From positions 1 through 43,763 of the forward strand of contig UQGA01000015.1 of assembly GCA_900540495.1 (NCBI GenBank): a stretch of 43,763 nt of DNA, written 5' to 3'. The DNA is from an uncultured Eubacteriales bacterium (GTDB lineage Bacteria > Bacillota > Clostridia > Christensenellales > CAG-138). The notes beneath the pieces are model-generated. The model was given only the letters and a program-made list of their open reading frames with translations. It searched no databases and was not told the DNA's origin. How positions within the stretch are numbered: position 1 is the first letter of the stretch; every line of letters starts with the position of its first letter. Positions 1 through 7,037 of the stretch are shown in pieces. Made by a program: the position numbers and the translations under genes.

Positions 1-1
1 A

Positions 2-1570
2 CCATTGATTTTATTAGCTTTTTGCCGCTATCGCTATCACACCTCATTATTTGACCGTCCCGCATGGAAGCGCCTTGTAGCGGACATCGAGGCGGGAAAG
101 GTGGCCCATCTGCTGTGTAAGGACCTAAGTCGGATCGGCAGAAATTACCTGCAAACCGGCTTTTACACCGAGGTAATGTTCCGGCAGAATGGGGTTCATT
201 TTGTTGCTGTCGCCAATAACATCGACAGCGAGGAACAAGAGAGCGGCGAGTTTGCGCCCTTTCTCAATATCATGAATGAATACTACGCCAAGGACATCTC
301 CAAGAAGCGCCGTATCGTCAACAAGATGAAAGGCAACGCCGGGATTCCTCTTTCACCGCCGCCCTATGGCTACATGAAAAACCCGGACGATCCCCGTTTT
401 TGGGTCATTGACCCGGAGGCTGCCGAGGTGGTGCGCTGCATCTACCGTCTGGCCTTGGAAGGAAACGGCCCCTTGCAGATTGCCACGGCACTGGGGACGA
501 TGGGGGCTCTGAACCCCTCGGCCTATCGAACCAGCAAGGGGATCAGCAAGGGCGGCTCCAAAAGCACGCTGGAGCCTACCAAGTGGAACCACACCACCGT
601 CAAGAAAATTCTCACCTTGCAGGAATACTGCGGCGATGTGATCAACTTCAAAACCTACTCCAAGTCCTACAAAATGAAGCGCCGGATTGAAAACCCGGAG
701 GAAAACCGGGCGATCTTCCTCAATATCCATGAGCCCATCATTGACCGGGTGACTTGGGAAAAGGTGCAAAGCCTGCAAACCACCCGACGCAGGCGGCCTA
801 CCGTAACAAAGGAGCCCAGCGCCTTTTGCGGCTATCTGAAATGCCCGGAGTGCGGCGGCAATCTGACTTTCCACTTCAACCAGGGCAACCACGACATCAA
901 GTTCTTTAGCTGCAACAACCACAATTCCGGGCTCCGCAAATGCTCGTCTACCCACTATATCCGGCTTGACTTCTTGGAGCAGGTGGTGCTCTACGAGGTA
1001 CACCGGTTGGCCTGTTTTGCCAATGAGTACGAAAACGACTTTATCAAGGCGATAGTGGGCCGCTCGGCAAAGGTGGCGGAAAATGACCGGGTACGCAAGA
1101 AGCGGGAGCTGGATGGGCTGCTAGCCCGGGACAAGGAACTGGATATGCTCTTTGAGCGGCTCTATGAGGACAATGTGTCCGGCAAGATCGACGATGCCCG
1201 GTTTTCCAAAATGTCCAAGCGGTATGAGCAGGAACAGGGTGAGAATGCCGGACGGATTAAGGCGCTGCGGTTGGAGCTGAAAAAGCTGGAAGATAAGCGG
1301 ATGGATGTGGACACCTTTCTGGAAACGGTGCGACGCTACACCGATGCCACCACCATTACCAAGCGCATGGTTGCCGAGCTCATTCAGTACATCGAGGTTT
1401 ATCCAGCGGTCAAGGAGGACGGCGTTACCAATCAGAGGGTGACGATCCACTATAACTGCATCGGTGCTTTTGAGGTGCCAGATCGCCGGAAAATCCCCGA
1501 GCGGGACATTCTTTTGGAAACGAGAAAAGGCGTAGCATTAAGCTACGCCCCCACACAGATCGCTATATAA
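2..1570 (+). CDS. Large serine recombinase (TnpX/TndX-like), 5' end missing
   Basis: The open frame runs off the left window edge. It retains the end of the resolvase catalytic domain (LCKDLSRIGRNYLQTGFYTE, about residues 38-57), a Recombinase domain (about 110-225), a recombinase zinc ribbon (CPECGGNL with later CNN and CSS cysteines, about 278-320), a charged coiled-coil stretch (about 360-430) and a DUF4368-like tail. The N-terminal catalytic serine is not in the window. Such enzymes excise and integrate Tn4451/Tn5397-type elements by serine recombination. Family-like sequence starts only at FDRPAWKRL (about base 56); the AT-rich codons before it do not resemble the family. Base composition is visibly lower in GC than the genes to the right, which fits a mobile element. 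It ends 69 bases from two tRNA genes. Confidence 0.9.
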   Translation, partial: PLILLAFCRYRYHTSLFDRPAWKRLVADIEAGKVAHLLCKDLSRIGRNYLQTGFYTEVMFRQNGVHFVAVANNIDSEEQESGEFAPFLNIMNEYYAKDISKKRRIVNKMKGNAGIPLSPPPYGYMKNPDDPRFWVIDPEAAEVVRCIYRLALEGNGPLQIATALGTMGALNPSAYRTSKGISKGGSKSTLEPTKWNHTTVKKILTLQEYCGDVINFKTYSKSYKMKRRIENPEENRAIFLNIHEPIIDRVTWEKVQSLQTTRRRRPTVTKEPSAFCGYLKCPECGGNLTFHFNQGNHDIKFFSCNNHNSGLRKCSSTHYIRLDFLEQVVLYEVHRLACFANEYENDFIKAIVGRSAKVAENDRVRKKRELDGLLARDKELDMLFERLYEDNVSGKIDDARFSKMSKRYEQEQGENAGRIKALRLELKKLEDKRMDVDTFLETVRRYTDATTITKRMVAELIQYIEVYPAVKEDGVTNQRVTIHYNCIGAFEVPDRRKIPERDILLETRKGVALSYAPTQIAI

Positions 1571-1580
1571 ATTTGGGAAT

Positions 1581-1636
1581 AAAAATGCGGAGTATCATCA
1601 ACAGACCTTTTCAGATCCTTTAATGATACTCCGCAT
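1581..1636 (-). terminator. Intrinsic terminator of the tRNA pair
   Basis: A perfect 14-base inverted repeat (1585-1598 and 1623-1636) is followed on the minus strand by TTTTTATT. It directly abuts the encoded CCA of the tRNA-Pro gene, so it ends the tRNA transcript. On the plus strand there is no T-run, so it is not a good terminator for the recombinase gene. Confidence 0.8.
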
Positions 1637-1712
1637 GGTCGAGGTGACTGGATTTGAACCAGCGGCCTTTTGGTCCCGAACCAAACGCGCTACCAAACTG
1701 CGCTACACCTCG
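1636..1712 (-). tRNA. tRNA-Pro (CGG anticodon)
   Basis: Read on the minus strand, the gene starts CGAGGTGTAGCGCAG and ends with the paired CACCTCG, discriminator A and an encoded CCA. The anticodon loop is TTCGGGA, giving anticodon CGG. The T-arm GCTGGTTCAAATCCAGT is canonical. It is followed closely by its terminator and preceded by tRNA-Thr on the same strand. Confidence 0.95.
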
Positions 1713-1719
1713 ACGTTGC

Positions 1720-1795
1720 TGGAGCCAATGAGCGGACTCGAACCGCTGACCTGCTGATTACGAATCAGCTGCTCTACCAGCTGAGCTACATTGGC
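1720..1795 (-). tRNA. tRNA-Thr (CGT anticodon)
   Basis: Minus-strand gene with acceptor GCCAATG/CATTGGC, D-arm AGCTCAGCTGGTAGAGC, anticodon loop TTCGTAA (anticodon CGT), T-arm GCGGTTCGAGTCCGC and encoded CCA. It lies seven bases upstream of tRNA-Pro in the direction of transcription, so the two are very likely cotranscribed. Confidence 0.96.
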
Positions 1796-1961
1796 ACCCG
1801 CTGCGTTTCTCACGCCATACTATTATATGTAGAAGCGGCGGGACTGTCAAGCGGTTTTTCCGCGATTGTCCTGCGCGCGCGCCCTTGCCTGCATGCGCAG
1901 GTTAAATTATCGGAACCATTGCCGCAAAAGGACGCTATTCTTGATAGAGGGAGGACACGGT

Positions 1962-2834
1962 ATGGAGTATACGCGACTTTTGAAACACATGATGTCCGGG
2001 GCGGACGTGCGGGCGGTCAAGGATAGGCTTGTGGCGCTCGGCTATCTGTACGCGGCGACGCACGACACGTTTGGCGACGACACGCTGGCCGCCGTCAGGG
2101 CGTTCCAGCGCGACAACGGGCTGGAGGCGGACGGGATCGTCGGCCCGCTCACGTGGGCGGCGCTGTTTGACGGGGAGGCAAAGCCGGCCGAGCCGGTGGA
2201 TACGGCCCGGATCCCGCCGAACATCGGCCCGGCGGCGGCGACGGCCATCGCCGCGCAGCTGGGGACCGTGAACGCCACGCGCCAAAAACTTGTGCTCGAG
2301 GCGCTGCGCCACGCCTATGACCCGGCCGTCCCGGTCAAGCACCCCTACAGCCTCTACATCCGCGGCGGGAACCTGTACAACAGCGACTACACGGTGAACA
2401 CGATCACCGCCGCGCGTATCGAGGACGGGGCGCGCCGCCAGCCGGAGTATTACAGCGGCGGCAGCAAGGAGATGATGCTCGCCGCCGTGGCGGCCAACCC
2501 GGCGACGACGGGGGCGGACTGCTCCGGCGGGGTGGTGGGGCTGATGCGCTATGCGCGCGTGGTCAGCGGCGGGTTCGACGCGACGGCCAACGGCCTGTGC
2601 GGGTCGGGCCACAGCGCGGCAATCGACAAAACGGAGCTGCGTCCCGGCGACTGGGTCGGGCGCGACGGCCACATCGGGCTGTATGCGGGAGGCGGCTATG
2701 TGGTCGAGTGGATGGGACAGCTCTACGGCTGCCAGCTCAGCCGGCTTGCAGACCGGCAGGGGTATGACTTTGTGAGCAGGCGCCTGCGCGGCCGCAGCGG
2801 CTGGACGAAGTACAGGCGGCCAAAGTATTACTGA
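1962..2834 (+). CDS. Peptidoglycan-binding protein with NlpC/P60-like domain
   Basis: 290 residues. A PG_binding_1 module occupies about residues 10-62 (GADVRAVKDRLVALGYL, FGDDTLAAVRAFQRDNGLEADGIVGPLTW). After a linker, the C-terminal half carries a cysteine in GADCSGG and a histidine in GDWVGRDGHIGLY, the spacing and context of an NlpC/P60 cysteine peptidase. A cell-wall amidase or endopeptidase role is inferred. No signal peptide is visible, so it may be exported non-classically, released by lysis, or phage-derived. The ATG at 1962 was chosen over an upstream in-frame codon because GAGGGAGG (1947-1954) sits 7 bases before it. It stands alone, divergent from the tRNAs. Confidence 0.8.
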   Translation: MEYTRLLKHMMSGADVRAVKDRLVALGYLYAATHDTFGDDTLAAVRAFQRDNGLEADGIVGPLTWAALFDGEAKPAEPVDTARIPPNIGPAAATAIAAQLGTVNATRQKLVLEALRHAYDPAVPVKHPYSLYIRGGNLYNSDYTVNTITAARIEDGARRQPEYYSGGSKEMMLAAVAANPATTGADCSGGVVGLMRYARVVSGGFDATANGLCGSGHSAAIDKTELRPGDWVGRDGHIGLYAGGGYVVEWMGQLYGCQLSRLADRQGYDFVSRRLRGRSGWTKYRRPKYY

Positions 2835-2883
2835 GGGGGCGGGCAACCGCAATGCCGACGGCAGGCGGATGCCGATATCCGCA

Positions 2884-2922
2884 GCAACAAAAACACGCCC
2901 TGCGGGATGTAACGCAGGACGT
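2884..2922 (-). terminator. Minus-strand intrinsic terminator
   Basis: A 10-bp stem with one mismatch (2895-2904 with 2913-2922, 8-base loop) is followed on the minus strand by GTTTTTGTTG. Something transcribed leftwards from the 3-kb region must end here; the nearest promoter-like site is at 3508-3536. Confidence 0.6.
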
Positions 2923-2929
2923 GAAACGG

Positions 2930-2964
2930 GGGCGGGCCGGCCAAAGGCGATGGCCCGCCCCTTT
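2930..2964 (+). terminator. Possible terminator after the NlpC-like gene
   Basis: GGGCGGGCC (2930-2938) pairs with GGCCCGCCC (2952-2960) across a 13-base loop and is followed by CTTTC. The T-tract is short, so efficiency is uncertain. Confidence 0.4.
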
Positions 2965-3500
2965 CAGACAACCGCGGGGGGGTGCGGTTATCTTACGCTG
3001 CTGCTGCGGCACGCCTGCCGGGAAGCCGGGGAACCCCGGCCCGGGCGGCGCGAGGAACATGGCCCCGATCCGGAAGCCGGGCGTCCTCTCGCGTTCGTGG
3101 CGGGCATGCCGTCCGCCGGGACGGTTTCCGTCCTCAGAACGCGGCCACAGATCGTGCAGGCGCGCGCCTTCTTGCCGCCGATTTCGGCGGCGGGGCTGGT
3201 CGCCTGCCGTTGCCGCTCGCGTGCGGGGCGATGCTGTTTTTCTCGCCGCAGGCGCACGCCGGCCGGTGGTTTGTCGCGCCGCGCTTCCGGTCCGGCCCGA
3301 ACGAAGGCCCTTCCACCGGCGCCACGGCGCCTCCGCAAGCGCGGGAAGCGGCGGCAGCGCGCACGCCGTGAGCGCCGCCGTCAAAAGCGCAAATCCTTCC
3401 TGCGCCCGCTTCACAAACCGCCATCCGGCCCTTTCCCGCAAATGCTTCCGCAGCATCGGAGCGGGCGTGCCTCCGGGCGCACGCCGGCCGGACAAGAATA
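2965..3500 (-). other. GC-rich stretch without a convincing gene; possible decayed zinc-ribbon gene
   Basis: No frame has a good start, ribosome site and family similarity together. Minus-strand frames contain scattered zinc-ribbon-like pieces: CTICGRVLRTETV around 3130-3165 in one frame and CACGEKN around 3235-3260 in another, plus a hydrophobic stretch (GFALLTAALTACALPPL) near 3365-3415. That could be a frameshifted zinc-ribbon membrane protein. The flanking minus-strand promoter and terminator suggest the segment is or was transcribed. Chance GC-rich open frames remain a fair alternative. Confidence 0.3.
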
Positions 3501-3507
3501 CATTATA

Positions 3508-3536
3508 AATATAGCATAGCGGCAAAGCCACGGCAA
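3508..3536 (-). promoter_or_regulatory. Candidate promoter (minus strand)
   Basis: TTGCCG (3531-3536) and TATATT (3508-3513), 17-base spacer, in a local AT-rich island; an overlapping TATAAT lies at 3502-3507. It points leftwards into the segment ending at the terminator near 2890. Confidence 0.4.
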
Positions 3537-3676
3537 CAAATTTCGTTCGGATTCGCCGATATTTTTTGTTCTTCGTCGTTTTCAACGGATATGGCAGCGC
3601 CCGCAGACGCCGGCGCGCCACGCGCCCGAGGGGCAGGGACGAAAAGTCGCCGCCCCGTTCCCGCCGGTGACAGCGG

Positions 3677-4267
3677 TCATGCGGACGGATAGCGCCGCGC
3701 TGCGTCTGCGGCCGTAACGGCGCGCAGGACCCGGCACGGGTTGCCCGCAGCGACCACGCCGGGGGGGATATCGCGCGTAACGATGCTGCCGCTGCCGATC
3801 ACCGAGCCGCTGCCGATGGTCACGCCCGGCATCACCCGCACCCCGCCGCCGAACCACACATCGTCTCCGACGGCGATGGGCAAAGCATATTCCAGCCCCG
3901 CCGCCCGGCGAGCCGGGTCTATCGGGTGCGCCGCCGCATAAAACCCACAGTCCGGCCCCACCAGCACGTTGCGCCCGAAGGTCACGCGCGCGCAGTCGAG
4001 GATGACGCAGTTGTGGTTGGCATAGAAGTTTTCGCCGATCTCGATGTTGTACCCGTAGTCGCACCAGAAGGGGGCGGTGATGCGGAATAACGCGCCCGTG
4101 CGGCCGAGCAGCCGCCGCAGCAGCGCCGCCTGTTCCTGCGCCCGGGAAGGCGGCAGGCCGTTGATCGCCGCGCACAGCTCCTTGCAGGCGGCGCGCTCGC
4201 GCAAAAGCGCCGCATCGTCCGCTGCGTTGTACAGCATGCCCGCGTCGCGTTTCTGCTTCTCCGTCAC
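3677..4267 (-). CDS. Maltose/galactoside O-acetyltransferase family protein
   Basis: 196 residues, the usual length of LacA/Maa hexapeptide acetyltransferases, which move acetyl from acetyl-CoA to a sugar hydroxyl in the cytosol. An N-terminal Maa helical cap (about 1-55) is followed by left-handed beta-helix repeats (NIEIGENFYANHNCVILDCA, IAVGDDVWFGGGVRVMPGV, IGSGSVIGSGSIVTRDIPPG). The catalytic histidine is in FYAAAHPIDP. The start is a GTG at 4267 preceded by GGGGGAAC; an upstream ATG at 4315 would overlap the previous gene by 35 bases. It is last in the mrnC-rlmB-sigH group, 13 bases after the preceding gene. The natural acceptor sugar is unknown. Confidence 0.88.
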   Translation of the reverse strand: MTEKQKRDAGMLYNAADDAALLRERAACKELCAAINGLPPSRAQEQAALLRRLLGRTGALFRITAPFWCDYGYNIEIGENFYANHNCVILDCARVTFGRNVLVGPDCGFYAAAHPIDPARRAAGLEYALPIAVGDDVWFGGGVRVMPGVTIGSGSVIGSGSIVTRDIPPGVVAAGNPCRVLRAVTAADAARRYPSA

Positions 4268-4280
4268 GGCCGTTCCCCCG

Positions 4281-4754
4281 TCAATGCCGCACGACGGCCG
4301 GCGCCGCGCTTTCAACGTCCACGTAATATCTTTTATCGTCGTATGGATCGAGATAGACGGGCACGCGCGAACCCGGGAGCAGGCCCGGATCGAAACGCAG
4401 CGCCTGGCTGCGGTATTCGTGCAGCACGCCGTTGCGCTCGATGCGGCAGATCACGCGGCAGGGGCAGCGCCCGTTGATGCGCACGTTGGTCTGCCATTCG
4501 AGGCCGGCCACCTCCGCCATCTCCCGGTGGCCGCCGGCGACCAGCTGCTCGCGCAGCAGCCGCCGCCTGCGCACGCCCAGCAGAAAGCCGAGCCCGATGC
4601 CGCCGAACACGACCGTCTGCACGCCCAGCACGAGCGCAACGACGAGCAGCGCCTCTTTGCTGCGCAGGGCGGTCGCCAGCGCGAGCAGCACGGCGAGTTC
4701 AACCGCCGCCACGGCGGAGAATATCACGCCGATCGGTTTGAACGGATCTTTCAT
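4281..4754 (-). CDS. Small membrane protein of unknown function (DUF3592-like)
   Basis: 157 residues. Two hydrophobic segments (about 8-28 and 36-60) form a hairpin, followed by a cytosolic or extracytosolic beta-rich domain containing CPCRVICRIERNGVLHEYRS and GSRVPVYLDPYDDKRYYVD, which resembles DUF3592-type proteins. GGGGAGG lies 5 bases before the ATG. The gene is 36 bases downstream of sigH and 13 bases upstream of the acetyltransferase, so it is probably cotranscribed. No function can be assigned. Confidence 0.75.
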   Translation of the reverse strand: MKDPFKPIGVIFSAVAAVELAVLLALATALRSKEALLVVALVLGVQTVVFGGIGLGFLLGVRRRRLLREQLVAGGHREMAEVAGLEWQTNVRINGRCPCRVICRIERNGVLHEYRSQALRFDPGLLPGSRVPVYLDPYDDKRYYVDVESAAPAVVRH

Positions 4755-4790
4755 CGGTTGCCTCCCCTGATGGAGCCGCCGCGACGCAGG

Positions 4791-5429
4791 TCAGTCGTGC
4801 AGCCGGTCCTCCAGTTTTTTCTTGACGCGCTGGATGGCGTTGTCGACGCACTTGGTCGAGCGGCGCAACGCCGCTGCGATCTGCTGATACGACAGCCCCT
4901 GCAGATACAGCGCGAGCGCATCCCGCTCCAGCGGCGAAAGCATGGTTTCGATATCCCGGGCCACGGCCTCGTAGCTTTCGCGGCCGATGAGCGCCTCCTC
5001 CGGGTCGCTGATGCGCGTGGTTTCCAGCACGTCGATGAGCGTGCGCTCGCTCTCCCCGTCGTCGTATACGGGGCGGCTCAACGACACGTAGGTATTGAGC
5101 GGGATGTGCTTTTTCCGCGTGGCGCTCTTGATGGCGGTGATGATCTGCCGCGTGATGCACAGCTCCGCAAACACCCGGAACGACGCCTGCTTGTCGAACC
5201 CGTAGTCGCAAACGGCCTTGTACAGGCCGATCATGCCCTCCTGGATGATATCCTCCCGGTCGGCGCCCACGAGGAAATACGTGCGCGCCTTGCTGCGCAC
5301 GACCTGCTTGTAGCGCGTGTACAGCGTCTCCTCGGCGTCCGCGTCCCCCTCCCGCAGGCGCTGGAGCAGCGCCTCGTCGGTCATCGCGTCGTAATCGGGC
5401 TTTTTTGCGCGCGGCATACGGGCGGTCAT
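4791..5429 (-). CDS. sigH: RNA polymerase sporulation sigma factor SigH (Spo0H)
   Basis: 212 residues. Region 2 is clear (AEETLYTRYKQVVRSKARTY, DIIQEGMIGLYKAVCDYG, FAELCITRQIITAIKSATRKKH) and region 4 ends the protein (LSPLERDALALYLQGLSYQQIAAAL, CVDNAIQRVKKKLE). In Bacillus and Clostridia SigH directs early stationary-phase and sporulation genes. Placement after mrnC and rlmB matches the conserved Firmicutes order, although yacP, which usually sits between rlmB and sigH, is absent. Its ATG overlaps the rlmB stop (ATGA, 5426-5429), implying translational coupling. Confidence 0.95.
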   Translation of the reverse strand: MTARMPRAKKPDYDAMTDEALLQRLREGDADAEETLYTRYKQVVRSKARTYFLVGADREDIIQEGMIGLYKAVCDYGFDKQASFRVFAELCITRQIITAIKSATRKKHIPLNTYVSLSRPVYDDGESERTLIDVLETTRISDPEEALIGRESYEAVARDIETMLSPLERDALALYLQGLSYQQIAAALRRSTKCVDNAIQRVKKKLEDRLHD

Positions 5430-6412
5430 GCGCGCACCTCCGCCGCATCCTGCCGCCGCTTTTCAAACATCAGCACCGCGGCCGCCACGCCCGCATTGAG
5501 CGAACCGATCCGCCCGTGCATCGGGATGGACACGAGCAAGTCGCACCGCTCGCGCACAAGGCGGGACAGCCCGCCGCCCTCCCCGCCGACCACAAGCGCA
5601 ATCGCCCCGGCAAGCGGCTGCCCGGCCATGGGCGCGCCGTTCATGTCCGCCCCCGCGACCCAGACGCCCGCCTGCTTGAGTTGCGACAACGCCGCCGGAA
5701 TATTGACCACGCGCGCCACGCGCATGAAGGCGGTCGCTCCCGCCGCCGCCTTTACCGCCGCCGCCGTGACCGATGCGCTGCGCCGTTTGCCGATGATCAC
5801 GCCGTGTGCGCCCGCGCACTCGGCGCTGCGGATGATGGACCCGAGGTTGTGCGGATCCTCCACGCCGTCGAGGACGATGACGAACGGCGGCTCGCCCCGG
5901 TCGCGTGCGGCCGCAAGAATATCCTCCACCGTGCAATACTCCATGCCCGCCGCGTAGGCGACCACCCCCTGATGGTTTGCCGTGCGCCCGCCGTGGCCGA
6001 ACGGCATGCACAGCTCGCCCAGCTTTTTGCGCTCCACCTCGCGGATGACCAGTTTGCGCTCCCGCGCCAGCGACACGATCTCGCGCAGCGAGCCGTCCGG
6101 TTCGGACGATACGAGCAGCCGGTCGATGCTGCGCCCGGCGCGGAGCGCCTCGCGCACCGCATTGCGCCCGATGATGAGGAACGGCGTTTCATCCGCGCCG
6201 CCCTCCTGCTGCAAGGCGGGTTCTGCGGCGGGGCATTCCCGTGCCGCGGCCGCGCCGGTGCGGCCGTCCGCATGCCGGCCGTTGCCCGCGCGCGCGTCGC
6301 GCCGTCCGCCCGCGTTTCGGTTGTCGCGCCCGTAACGGGCGTCCCGCTCGTCCGAATTTCCGCCGCTTTCGCCGCCCCGTGGCGACCCGGGCTTTTTTGT
6401 ATCCCTTGCCAT
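5426..6412 (-). CDS. rlmB: 23S rRNA (guanosine-2'-O-)-methyltransferase RlmB
   Basis: 328 residues. A disordered Gly/Arg/Asp-rich tail (about 1-75) precedes the SpoU substrate-binding domain (LIIGRNAVREALRAG, about 78-150) and the SPOUT methyltransferase domain with its knotted motifs (VLDGVEDPHNLGSIIRSAE, ALVVGGEGGGLS, IPMHGRIGSLNAGVAAAVLMFE). RlmB methylates a guanosine in the 23S peptidyl-transferase region (G2251 in E. coli) using SAM. The tail is longer than in most homologues and is arginine-rich, which may aid RNA binding. It lies 33 bases after mrnC and overlaps sigH by 4 bases. Confidence 0.94.
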   Translation of the reverse strand: MARDTKKPGSPRGGESGGNSDERDARYGRDNRNAGGRRDARAGNGRHADGRTGAAAARECPAAEPALQQEGGADETPFLIIGRNAVREALRAGRSIDRLLVSSEPDGSLREIVSLARERKLVIREVERKKLGELCMPFGHGGRTANHQGVVAYAAGMEYCTVEDILAAARDRGEPPFVIVLDGVEDPHNLGSIIRSAECAGAHGVIIGKRRSASVTAAAVKAAAGATAFMRVARVVNIPAALSQLKQAGVWVAGADMNGAPMAGQPLAGAIALVVGGEGGGLSRLVRERCDLLVSIPMHGRIGSLNAGVAAAVLMFEKRRQDAAEVRA

Positions 6413-6445
6413 ATCTCTTCTCCCGTTGCCGTTGTTGTCCGCCGC

Positions 6446-6862
6446 CTACTGTTCCAGCGCCGCGCGCATCAGCGCGCAGAGCCGCTCGTCCGCGCCGGTG
6501 AGGTACAGATAGCCGACCAGCGTTTCAAACCCGGTGGCGACGCGGTAATCCGCCACGGTCGCGTGTTTGGGCACGGTGCCGCTGTGCGCGTTGCGGCCGC
6601 GGCGGTATACCGCCAGCTCGTCCTCCGTCAGCAGCGGTTCCACCCGCCGGAATGCCGCCGCCTGCCCGGCCGCGCAGACCAGCGTGGTCGCGGCCATATG
6701 CAGCGCATGCGCGCCCGCCGGCCCGCGGCGCGCCAGCAGCGTGCGCACGAACAGGTCGTACACCGTATCCCCCACATATGCCAGCGCCAGCGCGGGCAGC
6801 GCCTGCACGTCGCACGGCGGCAGGTTCGCAAACCCGCGCGCAATCTCGTCATATATGCCCAT
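6446..6862 (-). CDS. mrnC: Mini-ribonuclease III
   Basis: 138 residues, the normal size of MrnC, an RNase III-like nuclease lacking the dsRNA-binding domain that matures 23S rRNA ends in Firmicutes. LALAYVGDTVYDLFVRTLL matches the catalytic helix with its Asp, and LTEDELAVYRRGRNAHSGT and YRVATGFETLVGYLYL the remaining conserved parts, the last carrying the acidic residue of the second metal site. It starts the mrnC-rlmB-sigH operon. There is no good Shine-Dalgarno before this ATG, and the promoter-like elements lie so close that the mRNA may be nearly leaderless. Confidence 0.94.
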   Translation of the reverse strand: MGIYDEIARGFANLPPCDVQALPALALAYVGDTVYDLFVRTLLARRGPAGAHALHMAATTLVCAAGQAAAFRRVEPLLTEDELAVYRRGRNAHSGTVPKHATVADYRVATGFETLVGYLYLTGADERLCALMRAALEQ

Positions 6863-6871
6863 AACATATTT

Positions 6872-6900
6872 ATTGTATCACCCCCTGCCGATGGCGGCAA
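6872..6900 (-). promoter_or_regulatory. Candidate promoter of the mrnC-rlmB-sigH operon
   Basis: TTGCCG (6895-6900) and TACAAT (6872-6877) with a 17-base spacer on the minus strand. The -10 ends only 9 bases before the mrnC ATG, so transcription would start within a few bases of it. Confidence 0.5.
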
Positions 6901-6955
6901 CGGTTTTCGGCAAAACGCGCGCCCGGCAAACGGGCAAAAATTTTTTGCGGCCCGC

Positions 6956-6984
6956 TTGTTTTTTGGCGCAGCGCCTGTTATACT
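6956..6984 (+). promoter_or_regulatory. Candidate promoter of the FecCD/XdhC operon
   Basis: TTGTTT (6956-6961), 17-base spacer, TATACT (6979-6984), 53 bases before the first ATG. It is divergent from the mrnC promoter. Confidence 0.6.
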
Positions 6985-7037
6985 GAATACGCAATATCTT
7001 TTTATAAAAATAACGGTGCGAAGGAATTGCCAGACTC

